Assembly (NCBI GenBank): GCA_030538115.1
Contig: JAUNUP010000008.1
Location: 102,777-166,776, forward strand
Source of the DNA: Dermatophilus congolensis
Lineage (GTDB): Bacteria > Actinomycetota > Actinomycetes > Actinomycetales > Dermatophilaceae
Reading direction: 5' to 3'
Length of the DNA: 64,000 bases
The notes beneath the pieces are model-generated. The model searched no databases. It was not told the DNA's origin and worked only from the letters and a program-made list of their open reading frames with translations. Position 1 is the stretch's first letter; the number at the start of each line of letters is the position of its first letter. Made by a program: the position numbers and the translations under genes. Positions 50,258 to 57,964 of this stretch are shown here, one piece after another.

Positions 50258-50608
50258 ATGATCAGCTACCTGCTCGCCTCGCCGGCTGCCCCCTCGCCGT
50301 CACCCACCATCGCCGAGTGGGCGAGCACCGCCTTGGGCGGCGCCAACGCCTCCGCGAATGTGGCTGCCGGTACCGGTTTGAACTGGGTATTCCTCGGGTC
50401 GATCATCGTCGGCATCGTCACGGCGTTGTTCGCCTTCATCGGCATCAGCCAGATCGCGAGCTCCCGCAGGGGAGACGTCGCACGCGCCGGTCGCCAGTCG
50501 GCCGTGGCCGCCATCGGCACCTTCTGGGTGGCCTTGGCCATCGGCGGGTTCGCGACCCTGCTCATCTCCGGGATCGGAACGTTCTTGCAGAGCGCGTTCT
50601 CAGGCTGA
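50258..50608 (+). CDS. Small membrane protein, VirB2/TrbC pilin-like
   Basis: This 116-residue protein has a short leader rich in Pro/Ser, then two transmembrane helices (about residues 44-66 NWVFLGSIIVGIVTALFAFI and 85-108) with a basic loop between them (SSRRGDVARAGRQ). This two-helix layout in first place before VirB3- and VirB4-like genes is that of VirB2/TrbC-type subunits of conjugative type IV secretion systems. Sequence identity to named pilins cannot be judged here. It opens the seven-gene cluster 50258-57882. Confidence 0.6.
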   Translation: MISYLLASPAAPSPSPTIAEWASTALGGANASANVAAGTGLNWVFLGSIIVGIVTALFAFIGISQIASSRRGDVARAGRQSAVAAIGTFWVALAIGGFATLLISGIGTFLQSAFSG

Positions 50609-50629
50609 CGACGGCTGACACCTGCAGAC

Positions 50630-51100
50630 ATGCGTATTCGCACCGACGACGCGGCGACGCGGGTCGAGTTCACGTTCTACGAGCTCCCCGGCGAGGCCCG
50701 CTGGTTCCAGTGGGTCCGCTTCTACATCGCGTGCGTCATCGGGGTGCCGTTGGTGTCGTTTCTGCTGTGGAGCATCGGTTCGCTGTTCACGAGCGGTCCC
50801 TGGCTGATCATCGGTGCGACCCTGGCCGGCACGGCGCTCACGGTGACCGCGGTGATCGCGATCCTCACGCTCACGGGCAGGTACGAGACACCGACCACGC
50901 CCCTGCTGTACCGCTACCGCCAGCTTCGCGACGAGCTTTCGGCGCCGCGCACGCCGAAACCGGTGGTGGGCCCGCCTGTGATCATGCCGACCTGGGAGGC
51001 CACCGAGGTCGCCGCGCCCGTCTACGACCCCACCTCATACGGAGCCAGATGTGACTACCCACACCGCGGGGCTGCGGAACTCCCTGACGAGTTTTCGTGA
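50630..51100 (+). CDS. Membrane protein, VirB3-like component
   Basis: The 156 residues contain two adjacent hydrophobic helices (about residues 28-50 VRFYIACVIGVPLVSFLLW and 58-82) between hydrophilic ends. Size, two-helix form and position directly before the VirB4-like ATPase suggest the VirB3-type partner that anchors that ATPase, but this rests on context. The gene overlaps the ATPase gene by 50 bp in another frame, an unusually long overlap that ties their translation together. AGGCTGA-type sequence upstream gives only a weak ribosome-binding site. Confidence 0.55.
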   Translation: MRIRTDDAATRVEFTFYELPGEARWFQWVRFYIACVIGVPLVSFLLWSIGSLFTSGPWLIIGATLAGTALTVTAVIAILTLTGRYETPTTPLLYRYRQLRDELSAPRTPKPVVGPPVIMPTWEATEVAAPVYDPTSYGARCDYPHRGAAELPDEFS

Positions 51101-53612
51101 GCGCCGGGCCGAGCGTCGGCGTGTGCGCCGCACTGAGCCGTACGGTCACGCCAACCTCTTCGCCTCCCCGATCAGTGACGAGACCTGGCTCTTCTTTCGT
51201 GTGAACGACCAGGTGTGGCGCGGACGCTCAGCCGCCGAGCGTGACCACACCATCCGTGGCGACGCCGCGGTGTGGAGCCAGCTTGTCGGAGAACGGGTCT
51301 GGGTGCGCGGGTACCCGACGGGCTACCCGGTCGACGCGATCACGGCGGCGTACGAGGCGGCGGCACCGGATCCGGTGCCGCCGACGACGGACACTGGCAT
51401 TGCCACCGCCGCAGGCAGCAGCTCGGGGTGGGCCGGGCACCTCGCCAGGCAGGCGGAGGCGATGCGTCGGCTCGAAGCGGCGCGCTGGCGCACGATCGTG
51501 GCGATCCGCCTCACAGACAAGGCGATCTCGCGCGACGAGCTGCAACTCTGCCTCCCCGGTGCCGCGCTGCCGCACAACAAATTGGCCTATGCCGACGTGC
51601 AGGAGCGGGTCGACCACCTGACCCGCACGCTGGCTGGCCCGGATGCGAACCGTCCGTGGGCCGAGCCCATGTCGGCGCGTGCCGTGGAGGCCGTGTGCAT
51701 CGAGTCGTCGCGCATGGGCCTGCCCGGGCACGCGCCCGTGTACCCCTCCGCCGACGCGCTGCAGGCATCGGTGCAGCTCTCGACTCTGCACGACGGTGTC
51801 TCGACGGCCCGTTACGCCTCGGTGCTGCGACTCGAAAGCGCTCCCGATGACATCGACACCAACGACCTGATCGTGCCGTGGCTCGCGTGGTTCGGCACGC
51901 GGCGGGGGCGCGTCGACCTCGTGGCCTGCGGCGACATCGTCGACGGGCGTGATCTCAAGGACTCCGCCGAGTTGCTCGTGCGCCAGAACGCTTCGATCGC
52001 CCGCGCCGACCGTGCCGAGGGATACGACGCGCGACCGGAGGTCGAGGACGGGCTCGACCGCGCCCGCGGCTACCGGCGCGAGGTCAGCTCGCACTCCGCC
52101 TCGGTACGGCATCGCTTCGTGGGTCTCGTGAAGGTGGCGGTCTCCACTGCGACCAGGGAAGACACGGCGGCGGCGGTGCGCGCGATCAAGTCGGAGGCCG
52201 ACGCCGACAACCGCATGACTCTCGTGCACGAGCTGGGTCAGTATGCCGATTGGCTCACCTTCCAGCCGGGCCGGCCGTGGGACTTCAGCGGCCACGTCAC
52301 CCAGATGCCGGTGCTTTCGTGGGCGGCGGGGATGCCGCAGGTCACCGGCCGGGCGGGCGCCGACGCGGGGGCGCTGCTCGGCGGCATCGCCGGGTCGAAC
52401 GAGGTCTACCAGATGGACTGGTGGGAGGGGCCGCGCCGCAACCACGCGGGCACCACCCTCGTCACCGGCAACCTCGGCGAGGGCAAGTCGACCCTCGCGG
52501 CCAGGGCGGCGTTCGAATCGACGCTGGCCGGTATCTCGACGTTCGTCATCGACCCGTCGCCGCACGGCTCCCTCGCCCGCATCGCGGGGCTGACCTCGAT
52601 CGCCGACCGCTCGCGGGTCGTGCCGATCACCAAAGAGGCTCCGCCGGGAGCCCTCATGCCGCACATGGCGATTCCAGAGGCGCGTAGATCCGACTTCGAA
52701 TCGGAGGAGGAGTTTCTCGGCGACCTGCGCGCACGCGCCTCCGAGCGCATCGCCCACTCCATCGACATGACCAAGGCCTGCCTGCCCTGGCGCATGGCCG
52801 ACGATGCCGACGTCAACTCCGCCGTCGAGGCCGCGTGCAACGCCGTCGGTGGTGACTACGGTCTGCACTCACAGGCGATCATCGACGCACTCGCCCAGGA
52901 GGGTGAGGCAGGCCGCCGCGCCGCAGCTCAGCTGGCGGGCAAACGCGAATCGCTCGAGGGGCAGCTCGTCTTTCCGGTGCAGGAGGTCGACCCCGACCGG
53001 GTGATCGACCTCGTGACGAGCGAGACCCTCACCGTCATCACACTGCCCGGTATCGAGGTGCCGGAGCCGACCCTGCCTCGCGCGGAGTGGACCACCGAGA
53101 TGCGCCAGGCCGTGCCGATCCTGCTCGGGGCCGCGCGCCTCGCCTCCTTGCACCTGTGGGCCGACCGGGAGCGGAAGCTGCAGGTCATCGACGAACTCGG
53201 CGTGCTCGCGGCGGGCCAGTCGGCGATGACCTCGCTCATGCGCCGCTCCGCCCTCGACACCCGCAAGGTCGCGGCGGCGGTGCTGTGGATCATGCACACG
53301 GTCACCCCGCTCACGCGCCTGGGCGACGACCTCATCCGCAGCCTCATCGGCCAGTTCGTCACGTTCCGGGTGGCGGAGGCGAACGCGGCCGAGGTCGCCT
53401 CGCTCATGCGCGTGCCCGTGGGTGAGGGGTGGGAGCAGCGGCTCGAGCGGCTCCGCAACGCCGAGATGCTCATCCGCGGGTTCGACGACAGGCTTGCCGT
53501 CACGGCCCACGACTGGGCGTGGTGGCCTCCGGAACTGCGGGCGGCCGCCAACACGACCAGCGTCGCCGCCCCGGCGAGGGTCGAGGACGTGTACGGAGAC
53601 TGGTCACGATGA
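51051..53612 (+). CDS. VirB4-like conjugation/secretion ATPase
   Basis: This 853-residue ATPase is the clearest member of the secretion module. The first 420 residues form the N-terminal VirB4/TraC-like region, including a FASPISDETWLFFRVNDQVW segment. The C-terminal RecA-like domain has Walker A GNLGEGKST at residues 473-481, a DPSPHGSLARIAGL segment after it, and Walker B VIDE at 712-715 in LQVIDELGVLAAG. No transmembrane helix is visible. It starts at GTG with GGAG 6 nt upstream. In conjugation systems such ATPases power pilus assembly and substrate transfer. Its stop overlaps the next ATG. Confidence 0.82.
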   Translation: MTTHTAGLRNSLTSFRERRAERRRVRRTEPYGHANLFASPISDETWLFFRVNDQVWRGRSAAERDHTIRGDAAVWSQLVGERVWVRGYPTGYPVDAITAAYEAAAPDPVPPTTDTGIATAAGSSSGWAGHLARQAEAMRRLEAARWRTIVAIRLTDKAISRDELQLCLPGAALPHNKLAYADVQERVDHLTRTLAGPDANRPWAEPMSARAVEAVCIESSRMGLPGHAPVYPSADALQASVQLSTLHDGVSTARYASVLRLESAPDDIDTNDLIVPWLAWFGTRRGRVDLVACGDIVDGRDLKDSAELLVRQNASIARADRAEGYDARPEVEDGLDRARGYRREVSSHSASVRHRFVGLVKVAVSTATREDTAAAVRAIKSEADADNRMTLVHELGQYADWLTFQPGRPWDFSGHVTQMPVLSWAAGMPQVTGRAGADAGALLGGIAGSNEVYQMDWWEGPRRNHAGTTLVTGNLGEGKSTLAARAAFESTLAGISTFVIDPSPHGSLARIAGLTSIADRSRVVPITKEAPPGALMPHMAIPEARRSDFESEEEFLGDLRARASERIAHSIDMTKACLPWRMADDADVNSAVEAACNAVGGDYGLHSQAIIDALAQEGEAGRRAAAQLAGKRESLEGQLVFPVQEVDPDRVIDLVTSETLTVITLPGIEVPEPTLPRAEWTTEMRQAVPILLGAARLASLHLWADRERKLQVIDELGVLAAGQSAMTSLMRRSALDTRKVAAAVLWIMHTVTPLTRLGDDLIRSLIGQFVTFRVAEANAAEVASLMRVPVGEGWEQRLERLRNAEMLIRGFDDRLAVTAHDWAWWPPELRAAANTTSVAAPARVEDVYGDWSR

Positions 53613-55987
53613 GGCGGGTCGTCGCGGCGTTTCTGCTCGCGGCGGCCACCCTCGGCGTGTGGCTGCTCGCTGCTTCGGCGGCGTCGGCCTCTCCAGTTTC
53701 GCTGGTGCCCGCGGTGTCGCCTGTGCCGTGGCCGCAGCCCTCATCGGTTGCCCCGGTGACCCCTGGGGAGACACCCGCGACGCCAGAACCCTCACCTGAA
53801 CCTTCACCTGGGTCGACGCTCGATCCGTCGACGCCGTCGGTCCCGGAATCGCGCAGCCCGCTCGACCGACTCGGCGACGCCGCTACGGGGGCGACCGCCG
53901 ACCTGCAATGCAAGCGTCCGCCCGCCCCCGGCAAACCCGTGGAGGGCTTGGCCGGTTGGATCGACGGAGGTCCGGCCCAGCAGGGCGCGGGCCTGTACTC
54001 GCGGTACGGGTACGGCGGTTGGCAGCCGGTGATCTACGACCCCGGTTGCCCGATCTCCGTCGATGGTCTGCGGGGCGCCGAGGCTCGAATCTTCGACGGG
54101 CGCAACGAAACCGCGTCGCTGTACATGCAGGTGCAGTTGGCGGCGGTCGCCCTGGCCGTGGAGGCCGCGAACATCGTGTTCGCCCAAGACGGCATCTGGG
54201 CGCTGCTCACCCCGGTCACCGCGTTCTTGCGGTGGAGCATCGGGGCGCGCTGGTGGGTGCTGTTCGGCGCGCTCGCTCTGGCCGCGACCGGTGTGTACTG
54301 GCTCGTGCGCGCCCGGCGCGGCGACGTGGCGGAGGCGTCGGCGTCGTCGGCGCGATCGGCGATCATCCTCGCGGTCGGAGGCGCCTGCCTTGCGACGACC
54401 GTCACCGCGGGGGCGCTCGTGTCGCAGGGGGTTTCGGCGTTCTACGGAGCGATGGGGCAGGCGACCGTCGCAACCGCCACGGCGGCGGGGGCTGCCGATG
54501 CCCTCACGTCGCCGGGTGCCCAGTCGACTCAGAGCACGCCCGGCACGTCAGGCGCGTCCAGCACGTCAGGGGCAGCATCGACGCAGGCCCCCGCGCCCGG
54601 CACGGCCGACGCCGTGCTCGGCGACATGCTCGTGAGCAACGTCGTCTACCCCTCCTGGCTGATGCTGCATTTCGGCAACGACCACCGCGCGGCAGCCCAG
54701 TTCGGGGAGCGCCTGTTCGCGGCCGGGGCGATGACGCGCGAAGAGGCAGCCCGAGCCGCCTCCGATCCGGCGTACGCGAGCAGCCTCACGGCCGCGAAGA
54801 AGTCTGACTACGTCCAGGTCGCAAGGGAATACCAGGCTGCCTACCCCGACACGTACAACCGCTACCTCGCGGGCAACGACACTAGCGGGCGCCCGTCGGC
54901 CGCGCTGGCCGGTCTGCTGGGCTGCATCCCGATCGTCGTTTTTCTCGTCTGGTCGCTGTGGTGGATGGGCACGCTGCGCATCGTCATCGACCTCGCACTT
55001 GCGCTGGCGCCGGCGGGAGCGCTGCTGGCGCAGTTCCCGCGCGCGCAATGGCTTGCAACCGCGCTGGTCAAGTGGCTCACTGTCTATCTGGTGACGGCGG
55101 CGGTGGCGACCACGCTGTTCGTCGTGCTGGTCGCCGGGGGAGTCGGCGGCATCCTCGGCGCCAACGCTGCGACCTCCTCCAAGGTCATCGCGATGTTCGT
55201 GCTTCTCGTGCTCGGGCGGGCGATGTGGAAGAAGCGGCGCCTCATCACCGAGCGCACCGGTGTCAGCCGCGACTCCGAGCGCGTGGCCGTGGCGATGGAA
55301 TCGCTGCGACAGGAGCTGCAGAATGTGCGAAGCAGCAGGTCGTGGCAGAACGGCGCGGTGACCGGAGCCGCGACGGGTGCGCTCGCGGCAGCAGCGACCG
55401 GTGCGGCCGTCGCTTCCGCCGCGCCTGTCGTGCTCGCCGATGCGGAGCCACGCCGACTGGCGCGCCCCGTCGACGCGGCGCCCGAGCCCGCCATGGCGAA
55501 CAGCGAGCCGGTCGAGCAGCCAGCTCATGTTGCTCCGGTCGTCCCGGTGCCTGCGAGCAGGAGCTTCGGGGCACCCGCGGTAGCGCCGGGAACGACTGTC
55601 GGCCTTGGTGACTCGGCTGGCGATTCGGTCAGCAGCCCAGCTGGAGGAGTGCCGCTCGACTCGTTCGACGCGGCCGCCCGGGAGCGAGCGGCCCGTCGCG
55701 TCGAAGCCGCGCGTGCTGCGGCCTCTGGTGTCACGGTCGCCGGTTCGTCCCGTGAGCAGCTCGAACACCCGCGTCGTTTGGACCCGGTCGACTGGCCTAC
55801 GGATCGCCACGACCCCCACGTGAACGAGGTTCCCGACTCGGTACCCGACTCTGTCGCGCCTCTCGCGGTGTCAACGGCGTCGCCTCACCGTCTGGAGACC
55901 CCGAGCGCCTCCGACGATCTGGCTCCTGTGCCCGTGCCCGCGAGGTCGAGGCAGGTGAACGCCCATGCAGACGCATCCGAGCGGTAG
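53609..55987 (+). CDS. Polytopic membrane protein, VirB6/TrbL-like
   Basis: The 792-residue protein has a cleavable signal peptide (RRVVAAFLLAAATLGVWLLA, ending in ASA) and a Pro/Ser-rich extracellular segment with paired cysteines. Several transmembrane helices follow between about residues 170 and 560 (for example WWVLFGALALAATGVYWLV and LLGCIPIVVFLVWSLWW). A long Ala/Pro-rich hydrophilic tail follows. A large polytopic protein with a soluble tail after a VirB4-like ATPase is the expected VirB6/TrbL-type channel component. It overlaps the ATPase gene by 4 bp and the next gene by 23 bp. Confidence 0.65.
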   Translation: MRRVVAAFLLAAATLGVWLLAASAASASPVSLVPAVSPVPWPQPSSVAPVTPGETPATPEPSPEPSPGSTLDPSTPSVPESRSPLDRLGDAATGATADLQCKRPPAPGKPVEGLAGWIDGGPAQQGAGLYSRYGYGGWQPVIYDPGCPISVDGLRGAEARIFDGRNETASLYMQVQLAAVALAVEAANIVFAQDGIWALLTPVTAFLRWSIGARWWVLFGALALAATGVYWLVRARRGDVAEASASSARSAIILAVGGACLATTVTAGALVSQGVSAFYGAMGQATVATATAAGAADALTSPGAQSTQSTPGTSGASSTSGAASTQAPAPGTADAVLGDMLVSNVVYPSWLMLHFGNDHRAAAQFGERLFAAGAMTREEAARAASDPAYASSLTAAKKSDYVQVAREYQAAYPDTYNRYLAGNDTSGRPSAALAGLLGCIPIVVFLVWSLWWMGTLRIVIDLALALAPAGALLAQFPRAQWLATALVKWLTVYLVTAAVATTLFVVLVAGGVGGILGANAATSSKVIAMFVLLVLGRAMWKKRRLITERTGVSRDSERVAVAMESLRQELQNVRSSRSWQNGAVTGAATGALAAAATGAAVASAAPVVLADAEPRRLARPVDAAPEPAMANSEPVEQPAHVAPVVPVPASRSFGAPAVAPGTTVGLGDSAGDSVSSPAGGVPLDSFDAAARERAARRVEAARAAASGVTVAGSSREQLEHPRRLDPVDWPTDRHDPHVNEVPDSVPDSVAPLAVSTASPHRLETPSASDDLAPVPVPARSRQVNAHADASER

Positions 55988-56453
55988 AGGCCGGTTGGTT
56001 CGGACTCTCGCGTGGGCGATGCACACGCCGCGCCGCGCTGCCCTGGTCGCGGTGGGGATGACGGTGATGGTGCTGATCGTCACGATCGCCGTGCTCGCGC
56101 TCGCCACCCGCGGAGGCGGTCAGGCGGCCCGCCCCGGAGCAGCAGCGGTCGACCGTTCCTCGTGCAGCGCCGTGACCACGGGTTTCGCCACCGACTTCTT
56201 CACCGACCCCTCCGCCTCAGGCTGGGCGGAGAAGGTGGCGCGCTGGGTTGATCCACCCCTGCGCGACCCGGTGACCAGCATCGACCCGGCGGATGTGCCC
56301 GGGGGTGCGGTCACTCCTCAGCGCGTCGACGAGCAGTCCGGCGCCTGTGACGCCTTCTTCACTGTCGCGCCCGGCAATCTGCAGGTGCGCGTGGAGGCGT
56401 CGACCACCGCTGCAGACGGGCAGTGGTACGTCACCGGCTGGGGTACCCCGTGA
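55965..56453 (+). CDS. Single-pass membrane protein of the secretion module
   Basis: This 162-residue bitopic protein has a short basic cytoplasmic N terminus, one helix (about residues 27-47, VAVGMTVMVLIVTIAVLAL) and an exported domain of about 110 residues with two cysteines. That topology matches VirB8/TcpC-like or TrbF-like assembly factors, but the soluble part is shorter than usual and I cannot confirm the fold. The start lies 23 bp inside the preceding gene and the stop overlaps the GTG of the wall-hydrolase gene. Confidence 0.5.
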   Translation: MQTHPSGRGRLVRTLAWAMHTPRRAALVAVGMTVMVLIVTIAVLALATRGGGQAARPGAAAVDRSSCSAVTTGFATDFFTDPSASGWAEKVARWVDPPLRDPVTSIDPADVPGGAVTPQRVDEQSGACDAFFTVAPGNLQVRVEASTTAADGQWYVTGWGTP

Positions 56454-57421
56454 GGCTGCGGTACCTCATCGCGGGCGCGGTGGCCGTGCCCTTGCTCGCC
56501 GGCGTGGTCGGCAACGGCGGATCGGTGTCGTACACAGGGGCGCTCGGTGCAGCTGGGCAGCAAGGCGTGGCGCCCGTGGCCGCGTGCGTGAAGGCTGCCG
56601 ATGCGAAGCAGCTCGGGCTGACCGCCTCTCAGATCGACGTCGCTTCGCGCGGCATCGCGGCAGCCGAACGGGCCGGAGTCGGCCGGTCGGGGGCCGAGAT
56701 CATCGTCTCGGCGGGACTCGTCGAATCGGATCTCGCGAACCTGCCTTACGGAGACCGCGATTCGCTGGGATGGCTGCAGCAGCGCCCGAGCCAGGGGTGG
56801 AACAACGCCACCGATGTCGACAGGGCGGCCGACGACTTCTTCGCCTCGATGCGTGAGCTCGTGCCCGACTGGGCCGCGCTCGATCAGGGCGCGGTCGCAC
56901 AGCGCGTGCAGCGTTCGGCGTTTCCGGCGCGCTACGGGCAGCGCATGCCCGAGGCCCGCAACATCGTCGCCACCCTCACCGGGGCCGAATGTCCCACGGT
57001 CGCGCCGCCCTCCGCGGGCAAGGCCGGGGTCGTGCTCGCCTGGGCACAGACGCGCGTGGGCGACGCCTATATCCTCGGCGCCAACGGCCCCAACGTCTGG
57101 GACTGTTCGAGCTTCTCCCGTACCGCCATGGCCCAGATCGGCGTCTCGATGCCGAGAACCGCTCAGGGGCAACGCGACTGGTGCGCGCAGGGGAACTGCG
57201 AGCGAGTGCCCGACGGGGCCGAGCGTCCGGGCGACCTCATCTTCTGGGACTCCTACCTCGGGCCGAACACCGTGGGCCACGTCGTCATCGTCAAAGACCC
57301 GGCGGCCCGGCAGACCGTCGATGCCCGCTCCCGCAGCCAGGGCGTCATCAACGGGAGCTACCCCCTCGCCTCCAAGAAGAACATCTTCGAGATCTGGCGA
57401 CCGAAGGGACTGATCGCGTGA
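56450..57421 (+). CDS. Secreted peptidoglycan hydrolase, lysozyme-like plus NlpC/P60
   Basis: This 323-residue exported protein has an N-terminal hydrophobic signal (RYLIAGAVAVPLLAGVVGNGG). A lytic-transglycosylase-like segment (SAGLVESDLANLPYGDRDSLGWLQQR, about residues 84-110) comes next, then a C-terminal NlpC/P60 domain with catalytic Cys219 in VWDCSSFSRTAM and His277 in TVGHVVIV. It most likely cuts the cell wall locally so the secretion apparatus can cross it, the VirB1-like role. The start is GTG overlapping the previous stop, and its own stop overlaps the following GTG. Confidence 0.82.
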   Translation: MRLRYLIAGAVAVPLLAGVVGNGGSVSYTGALGAAGQQGVAPVAACVKAADAKQLGLTASQIDVASRGIAAAERAGVGRSGAEIIVSAGLVESDLANLPYGDRDSLGWLQQRPSQGWNNATDVDRAADDFFASMRELVPDWAALDQGAVAQRVQRSAFPARYGQRMPEARNIVATLTGAECPTVAPPSAGKAGVVLAWAQTRVGDAYILGANGPNVWDCSSFSRTAMAQIGVSMPRTAQGQRDWCAQGNCERVPDGAERPGDLIFWDSYLGPNTVGHVVIVKDPAARQTVDARSRSQGVINGSYPLASKKNIFEIWRPKGLIA

Positions 57422-57882
57422 ACACCGACCGCCCCGAAGATCCCACTGACCCTGCTGAGCCCGCCGACCATGCCGACCGCCGGCAGCGACGTGATGCCGA
57501 AGAGATCTTCGACGAGGCCGCGATCGCCCGGTTCGCGCTCGCGGTCGAGGCGACGGCGCCGCCGGTCGATCTCGCGGCCTGCCCACGGCTGGCGGAGGCG
57601 GTGTGCGCCCTCTCCGACGTCGGCGTCTCGCAGCGCGTCGCGGACTGGTGGTACACCACCGGCAAGGCGTGCGCGGGCTTGGCCATCGATGACACGCAGT
57701 GCGATACGAGCAACGCAGGCTATGCAACGGCAGCGGTGATGTATGCACGCCTCGTCCTGGGGCACCGGCTCGACGACACCGACTCGATCGTCGACGCCGC
57801 GAAACTGGCCCTGGCCTGGGACGCAGGTCGGCGAGACGCCACGCTCGCCGCCCCCGTCACAGATCCGCGCGCGGGGCGTTGA
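57418..57882 (+). CDS. Accessory protein of the secretion module, unknown
   Basis: This 154-residue soluble protein begins at a GTG overlapping the hydrolase stop. It has an acidic, Pro/Asp-rich N terminus (EDPTDPAEPADHADRR) and a helical C-terminal part (FALAVEATAPPVDLAACPRL, TAAVMYARLVLGHRL). There is no signal peptide or membrane helix. I do not recognise its family. Tight coupling to the hydrolase gene suggests a cytoplasmic accessory or regulatory role in the module. Confidence 0.5.
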   Translation: MNTDRPEDPTDPAEPADHADRRQRRDAEEIFDEAAIARFALAVEATAPPVDLAACPRLAEAVCALSDVGVSQRVADWWYTTGKACAGLAIDDTQCDTSNAGYATAAVMYARLVLGHRLDDTDSIVDAAKLALAWDAGRRDATLAAPVTDPRAGR

Positions 57883-57952
57883 CACACGGGAGAGTCCGTG
57901 GCAACAGGCGCGAACCGTCTTGCGGCGTTTACGGGATTCCGGCCGGTCGATC

Positions 57953-57958
57953 TAGCCT
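57953..57958 (+). promoter_or_regulatory. -10 box TAGCCT of the malic enzyme gene
   Basis: TAGCCT ends 6 nt before the ATG at 57965, giving a leaderless arrangement; no Shine-Dalgarno lies before that ATG. A TTGACA at 57879-57884 is too far upstream to pair with it but could belong to a second promoter. Confidence 0.4.
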
Positions 57959-57964
57959 GGTCAC

